In this document: positions 60,587 through 64,000 of the stretch, piece after piece
How the letters are laid out: the number at the start of each line of letters is the position of its first letter
How positions within the stretch are numbered: position 1 is the stretch's first letter
Assembly: GCA_964236465.1 (NCBI GenBank)
Contig: CAXSBZ010000002.1
Span: 1 to 64,000 of the forward strand
Direction: 5' to 3'
From: Mucilaginibacter_A sp964236465
GTDB taxonomy: Bacteria > Bacteroidota > Bacteroidia > Sphingobacteriales > Sphingobacteriaceae
DNA: 64,000 nucleotides
Made by a program: the position numbers and the translations under genes
The notes under the pieces: model-generated
What the model was told of the DNA's origin: nothing
Database searches by the model: none
The model's input: the letters and a program-made list of their open reading frames with translations, nothing else

Positions 60587-61630
60587 TCAGGCCAATATTT
60601 CATAAACGGTTGCCGGCAGGGCTTTGTTTTTCAGCGTAACCTGCCCTATTTTTTGTATGGTAAAAGAAGCATTGGCCTGCTGATAAACTTGTTCGTTTAC
60701 CAAAATCTGGCTGGGTTTGGCGGCAGATTGCAGGCGTTGTGCGGTGTTGACCGAATCGCCGATAACAGTATAATCCAGCCTTTTGAGCGAAATCGAACCG
60801 ATATTACCGGAAACCATTTCGCCGGAATTGATGCCGATAGAAATTTTAGGCTGAAAAATTTTGTTTCCTGCGGAGATTTCTGGCACCGTGCCCAATTGCG
60901 CTTTTACGGCCAATGCCGATTGAATAGCACGTTGCAAATGATTTTCGCCTTTAAAAACAGCCATCACTGCATCGCCGATAAATTTATCTACGTGCCCTTG
61001 CTGCGCAATAATTTCTTTCACAATCTGATCAAACAAGCTATTTAACAAATGCACCACCGTGTTTGCCGGAACCTGTTCTGTAATCGAGGTAAACTCACAT
61101 ACATCCACAAACATGATGGTAGCTTCGATCACTTCATTTTTCATCAGGTTGCTTTCAAATTCCTTGTGCGTCATAAAGTTGAGTACATTTTCATCCACAT
61201 ACATTTTCAGGATGTCGTTTTCCTTAATGGCTTTCAACGTTTCCTGCAACTGCCGTACATGCCGGATAGTTTTTTCCATCGTAAGGTCGAGATCTTCAAA
61301 ATCCACCGGCTTCACCACAAAATCAAATGCACCGCGGTTCATGGCCGTGCGGATGTTTTGCATATCGCCGTAAGCAGAAACCACTACCGCTTTCAGCATC
61401 GGGTTGGCTTCCGGCAGCCGGCTCAAAAGTGTCAGGCCGTCCATCACCGGCATATTAATGTCAGACAAAATAATGTCCAGATCAGGATGTTCCTTTACTT
61501 TTTGCAGTGCTTCTTCTCCGTTTCGGGCGAAAATAAATTCGTACAGATTGTCCCTGATTTTGCGGCGAAACTTCTGCTTCACCAGCAGTTCCAAATCCGG
61601 TTCATCATCCACCACTAAAATCTTTGCCAT
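60587..61630 (-). CDS. response regulator with class III adenylate cyclase output
   Basis: A 347-residue signalling protein. Receiver domain (residues 1-125, phosphoacceptor in ILSDINMPVMDG near Asp55), a helical linker, and a class III cyclase domain (about 165-347). The cyclase keeps the metal-binding Asps (IMFVDVCEFTSI and VDKFIGDAVMAVF), substrate-specific Lys in DKFIGD and Asp in LDYTVIGDSVN, and the transition-state N and R of DSVNTAQRL, so active cAMP formation is likely. A word copy (60659-60672) is read as NASFTI. The start overlaps the upstream receiver gene stop by one base. Confidence 0.9.
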   Translation of the reverse strand: MAKILVVDDEPDLELLVKQKFRRKIRDNLYEFIFARNGEEALQKVKEHPDLDIILSDINMPVMDGLTLLSRLPEANPMLKAVVVSAYGDMQNIRTAMNRGAFDFVVKPVDFEDLDLTMEKTIRHVRQLQETLKAIKENDILKMYVDENVLNFMTHKEFESNLMKNEVIEATIMFVDVCEFTSITEQVPANTVVHLLNSLFDQIVKEIIAQQGHVDKFIGDAVMAVFKGENHLQRAIQSALAVKAQLGTVPEISAGNKIFQPKISIGINSGEMVSGNIGSISLKRLDYTVIGDSVNTAQRLQSAAKPSQILVNEQVYQQANASFTIQKIGQVTLKNKALPATVYEILA

Positions 61631-62010
61631 TACGCCATATAAGTTTTAAGTTTTTCTTTCAATTGAATAAAATTAACCGGCTTGGTCAAAAAATCGTTCG
61701 CACCGTTTTGCATCGCCTGGTTGTAGTTTTCATCATCACCATAAGCCGTAATCATCATCACATACGGCGGTGCAGCAAGATGTTCCTGCCTGATTTCTTT
61801 CAGCAAATCTAATCCGCTCATGCCAGGCATATTGATGTCTGACAGGATCAATACAATTTCCGAATCATGCTGATGCAAATAATCTAAAGCTTCTTCTCCG
61901 GATTGTGCAAAGCTAAACTCGATTTCTCCGTTTTTGATTTCTTTGCGAAAACGTTGTATAAAAAGTGGTTGTACATCTGCCTCGTCATCAACTACCAATA
62001 CTTTCATCAT
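61630..62010 (-). CDS. single-domain response regulator
   Basis: A 126-residue receiver domain: VLVVDDEADVQPLF, ILSDINMPGMSG (phosphoacceptor near Asp57), MMITAYGDDENY and DFLTKPVN (the conserved Thr/Ser and Lys). No output domain, so it probably passes phosphoryl groups on or feeds back. TAATG overlap couples it to the receiver-cyclase gene. It is separated from the histidine kinase by the RAYT element. Confidence 0.9.
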   Translation of the reverse strand: MMKVLVVDDEADVQPLFIQRFRKEIKNGEIEFSFAQSGEEALDYLHQHDSEIVLILSDINMPGMSGLDLLKEIRQEHLAAPPYVMMITAYGDDENYNQAMQNGANDFLTKPVNFIQLKEKLKTYMA

Positions 62011-62055
62011 TTATTTCAATTTGATTAAAAAGAGTATGTGAATATTACCAATACA

Positions 62056-62517
62056 TTACAGTAATTGCTGAAAAAGGTACTGGTCATCGTAAGCTACTTG
62101 ATATTTTTTTAAAAAATTTTGGTACTCATCTTTAAAGGTTTGCTTTTTATGGTGTTCTTCCTGGTTTTGGATATATTTATACATAGCATCTACGCTGGAC
62201 TGACTATAAGAGAACACGCCGTAACCTTCCTGCCACTCAAATCTTTCTGGTGTTAGTGCATGGTCATTTATGTATTTGGATGATTTGGCTTTTACCGTCT
62301 TTATTAATTCGGAAACTGAGACAACAGGTTTCAAACCTAAAAAGCAATGTACATGGTCTTCCATTCCGTTTACTATAATTGTTTTGCATTTTGTTTCGTT
62401 AATTAAATTGCCAATAACAGCATATAGTTGATGTTTCCATTCTTGTTGAATTACTGCCTGTCGGTACTTTACTGCAAAAACTACCTGGAGGTAAATTTGA
62501 TGATAGGTATTGGCCAT
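62056..62517 (-). CDS. REP-associated tyrosine transposase (RAYT, IS200/IS605 TnpA-like)
   Basis: A 153-residue Y1 transposase: MANTYHQIYLQVVFAVKYRQAVI, VNGMEDHVHCFLGLKPVVSVSELIKTVK (HUH-type HxH, 'DHVH') and a C-terminal EGYGVFSYSQSSVDAMYKYIQNQEEHHKKQTFKDEY with the catalytic Tyr region. Such proteins mobilise or process REP hairpins. REP hairpins flank its 5' side (62535-62651). It sits inside an otherwise contiguous two-component gene cluster. Start ATG at 62517. Confidence 0.9.
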   Translation of the reverse strand: MANTYHQIYLQVVFAVKYRQAVIQQEWKHQLYAVIGNLINETKCKTIIVNGMEDHVHCFLGLKPVVSVSELIKTVKAKSSKYINDHALTPERFEWQEGYGVFSYSQSSVDAMYKYIQNQEEHHKKQTFKDEYQNFLKKYQVAYDDQYLFQQLL

Positions 62518-62534
62518 GTTTAAACTTTTCTTCT

Positions 62535-62651
62535 CAACGGGTTAAAACCCGTTGCTACAATATTGGTCGAGGCTACGCCTCTTTTATGAACAAGGTTTTA
62601 AACAGAGCCGTAAGCTCGGAACATCTTGTAGCGATGGGTTTTAACCCGTTG
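62535..62651. mobile_element. REP hairpin cluster next to RAYT
   Basis: Palindromes: CAACGGGTTAAAACCCGTTG (62535-62554), GAGGCTACGCCTC (62569-62581), GAGCCGTAAGCTC (62605-62617) and an imperfect ATGGGTTTTAACCCGTTG (62634-62651). Two GGGTT-type hairpins bracket two shorter ones, the layout of a BIME-like unit. It is not the same family as the dispersed 14-bp word. Confidence 0.8.
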
Positions 62652-62666
62652 TATTAAATATAATTA

Positions 62667-64000
62667 TTAAATTTTTAAAGGTAAGTTAATCAAAAACTCT
62701 GAACCTTCACCTACTTCACTCTCCACCTCCAGCTTCCCGCCGTGCCCTTTTACCACAATATCATAGCTCAAACTCAAGCCCAAACCTGTTCCTTCGCCGG
62801 TTGGTTTTGTGGTGAAAAATGGCTGCAAAATTTTGTCCTTTACAGCTTCCGGTATTCCCGTTCCGTTGTCCTTTACTTTGATTACCAAAAAAGTATCGGT
62901 AAAAGAAGTATCGACCATAACTTCCGGTTTGTAATCGGTTCCGGCTGTTTTTTGCTTTTGTTGCACAGCATAAAAAGCGTTGTTAAAAAGGTTTAATAAA
63001 ACCCTGCCAATATCCTGCGGAATGATACTGATTTTAGGCAAATTTTCCTGAAAATGCGTGGTCAAAGCAGCGTTAAACGATTTGTCTTTTGCACGCAAAC
63101 CGTGGTAGCTCAGCCGCAAATATTCATCTGCCAAAACGTTCAAATCTGTCAACTGCCGCTCGCCGCTGTTGTTGCGCGAATGTTGGAGCATGCCTTTTAC
63201 AATACCATCGGCGCGCTTGCCGTGGTGGCGTATTTTTTCTAAATTTTGCTTGATGTCTGTTGCAATCGCCGATGCTTCTTTTACATCACCTTTTTCCATT
63301 TCTTCTTCCATCTCGTCCAATAGTTCAATGCTGACTTCAGAAAAATTATTCACAAAGTTCAACGGGTTTTGAATTTCGTGCGCAATTCCCGCGGTTAGTT
63401 CGCCCAGTGAAGCTAACTTTTCGGATTGGATCAACTGATCTTGTGTCGTCCGTAATTCTGCCAAAGCGTGCTGCAGTTCATCTTTTTGATTGAGCAATTC
63501 CGCCGTTCTTTCCCGCACCAAAACTTCCAGTTCTACTTTACGCTCGGCAATGGCTTTATTTTGCAATTCTTCCAGCCGCCGCTCTTCCAGTTCTTTTTTC
63601 CTGACTTTTTCCTGCCGGTTGGAAATAAACCAGGTTGCAAAAACCCAAATAAAAGCCAGCAACTTCGCTGTTTCAAAATAGTTGTGCCATTTTTGATACA
63701 GCTCATTATCAAACAATATTAAAAGATTTTTCAATATAGAAACTGCAATATAAGGCAGCACGCTATAAGCAAGATTACGAACCTGTTGCAAAGTTTTTTC
63801 TTGATAAACGAGATAGATTATTGCAAGTAAAGAAATGTCCCATATCCATTCTGTTACAATCTTATACTCATCTGCCACAATAAAAAAAACCAGCAGCACA
63901 ATGTTAACTATAAACGCAGTTTTTGCCCAGTGGTCCCATTCCGTCGGATGTGAAACTTTTTTTAAATTATTTCGGATAGCACGAATCAGGAAAAAAACAA
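62667..64000 (-). CDS. sensor histidine kinase, N-terminus beyond window
   Basis: At least 444 residues are readable; the frame stays open through the window end, so the gene continues past 64000. A multi-pass hydrophobic N-terminus is followed by a coiled-coil linker (KVRKKELEERRLEELQNKAIAERKVELEVLVRERTAELLNQ), a HisKA domain with H box GELTAGIAHEIQNPLNFVNNF, and the HATPase domain: N box NLFNNAFYAV, G1 DNGTGIP, F box FFTTKPTGEGTGLGLSLSYDI (G2). It likely phosphorylates the receiver proteins downstream (61630, 60587). Words at 62898 (VDTSFTD) and 63272 (DVKEAS) lie inside. Confidence 0.93.
   Translation of the reverse strand, partial: VFFLIRAIRNNLKKVSHPTEWDHWAKTAFIVNIVLLVFFIVADEYKIVTEWIWDISLLAIIYLVYQEKTLQQVRNLAYSVLPYIAVSILKNLLILFDNELYQKWHNYFETAKLLAFIWVFATWFISNRQEKVRKKELEERRLEELQNKAIAERKVELEVLVRERTAELLNQKDELQHALAELRTTQDQLIQSEKLASLGELTAGIAHEIQNPLNFVNNFSEVSIELLDEMEEEMEKGDVKEASAIATDIKQNLEKIRHHGKRADGIVKGMLQHSRNNSGERQLTDLNVLADEYLRLSYHGLRAKDKSFNAALTTHFQENLPKISIIPQDIGRVLLNLFNNAFYAVQQKQKTAGTDYKPEVMVDTSFTDTFLVIKVKDNGTGIPEAVKDKILQPFFTTKPTGEGTGLGLSLSYDIVVKGHGGKLEVESEVGEGSEFLINLPLKI

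Larger units (their letters stand above)
2014..63285. repeat. dispersed 14-bp word family GATAAAAGAAGCAT (candidate DNA uptake-type sequence), all copies
   Basis: Intergenic copies begin at 2014, 3285, 4285, 5021, 16772, 16799, 16940, 16961, 17488, 19305, 20707, 25204, 26291, 27270, 27342, 28502, 31493, 32120, 33134, 41657, 43075, 47101, 47142, 47183, 50769, 50789, 51684, 53527, 53610, 58981 and 59165. Copies inside genes begin at 6765, 15141, 34008, 35259, 35375, 36246, 36424, 39281, 43602, 44377, 45208, 53999, 56533, 60659, 62898 and 63272. The second form (GATAAAAACAGTAT) begins at 7047, 19150, 22362, 22515, 33604, 49483 and 55995. Many copies continue as TATC-NN-CCTAAAATT. Counted by eye, so a few may be missing. 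Both orientations are about equally common. Confidence 0.85.

Noticed and set aside
62535..62651. The 14-bp word as a REP substrate of the nearby RAYT
   Set aside because: The RAYT is flanked by different GGGTT palindromes, the word is not palindromic, and most copies are single and intragenic. A link cannot be fully excluded.
2014..63285. The 14-bp word as an operator or promoter
   Set aside because: It lies after genes, within genes and in convergent gaps as often as upstream of starts, and in both orientations.
1..64000. CRISPR array, tRNA, rRNA or prophage
   Set aside because: No regularly spaced direct repeats, cloverleaf or rRNA block, or phage structural genes were found. The holin-superfamily protein at 26392 is a common chromosomal protein.

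Overview
The window is chromosomal DNA of a Bacteroidota bacterium, most likely of the Sphingobacteriaceae/Chitinophagaceae type (assignment from gene content, no database used). Pointers: a 3189-residue secreted PKD-rich protein ending in a type B type IX secretion (gliding-motility-associated) C-terminal domain, an OmpA/PD40/TPR protein with PorE architecture, a DUF4142 lipoprotein, many 'xxxC' lipoproteins, TAnnTTTG promoter elements and little Shine-Dalgarno use.

Layout. 0-7 kb: PAP2-like C-terminus, PhyH dioxygenase, SDR, acidic protein, DinB-like protein, DUF72 protein, HigB/HigA pair, GH39-like hydrolase. 7-17 kb: the giant T9SS cargo, built from four ~460-residue modules in an A-B-A-B order plus a PKD array. 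17-26 kb: YoeB-type toxin with antitoxin, a cytochrome c/SCO1/lipoprotein operon, YdcF-like protein, SGNH-hydrolase remnant, S53 peptidase, RNase P RNA, NtrC-type regulator, BON-SH3 protein. 26-32 kb: small membrane protein, GlcG-like protein, beta-propeller, an EcoRV-like type II restriction-modification pair, DUF1080 protein, YefM/YoeB. 32-40 kb: Gfo/Idh/MocA oxidoreductase, Y-family polymerase, PIF1-like helicase, an AAA ATPase/TOPRIM-like pair (probable defence), fructosamine kinase. 40-60 kb: core genes (lepA, folD, queE, recQ, manC, rlmB, dnaB with a DnaA-box cluster, chrA, etfBA, bifunctional nuclease, nucleoside transporter, gltA). 60-64 kb: histidine kinase, receiver protein and receiver-adenylate cyclase, with a RAYT transposase and its REP hairpins inserted between them.

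The outstanding signal is a dispersed 14-bp word, GATAAAAGAAGCAT (complement ATGCTTCTTTTATC). I count 21 identical copies, about 47 counting one- or two-base variants, plus about 7 copies of a second form with core GATAAAAACAGTAT, i.e. nearly one per 1.2 kb. It occurs in both orientations, alone between genes, as inverted pairs that form intrinsic terminators (paired arms co-vary), and inside at least 17 coding sequences where it is read in four different ways (IKEA, DASFI, MLLL, DKRS). Fourteen bp is not a multiple of three, yet the host genes stay open. This is the behaviour of DNA uptake sequences in Neisseria and Haemophilus, and I propose it as a candidate uptake-type sequence of this lineage. 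No known uptake gene lies in the window, so the function is inference.
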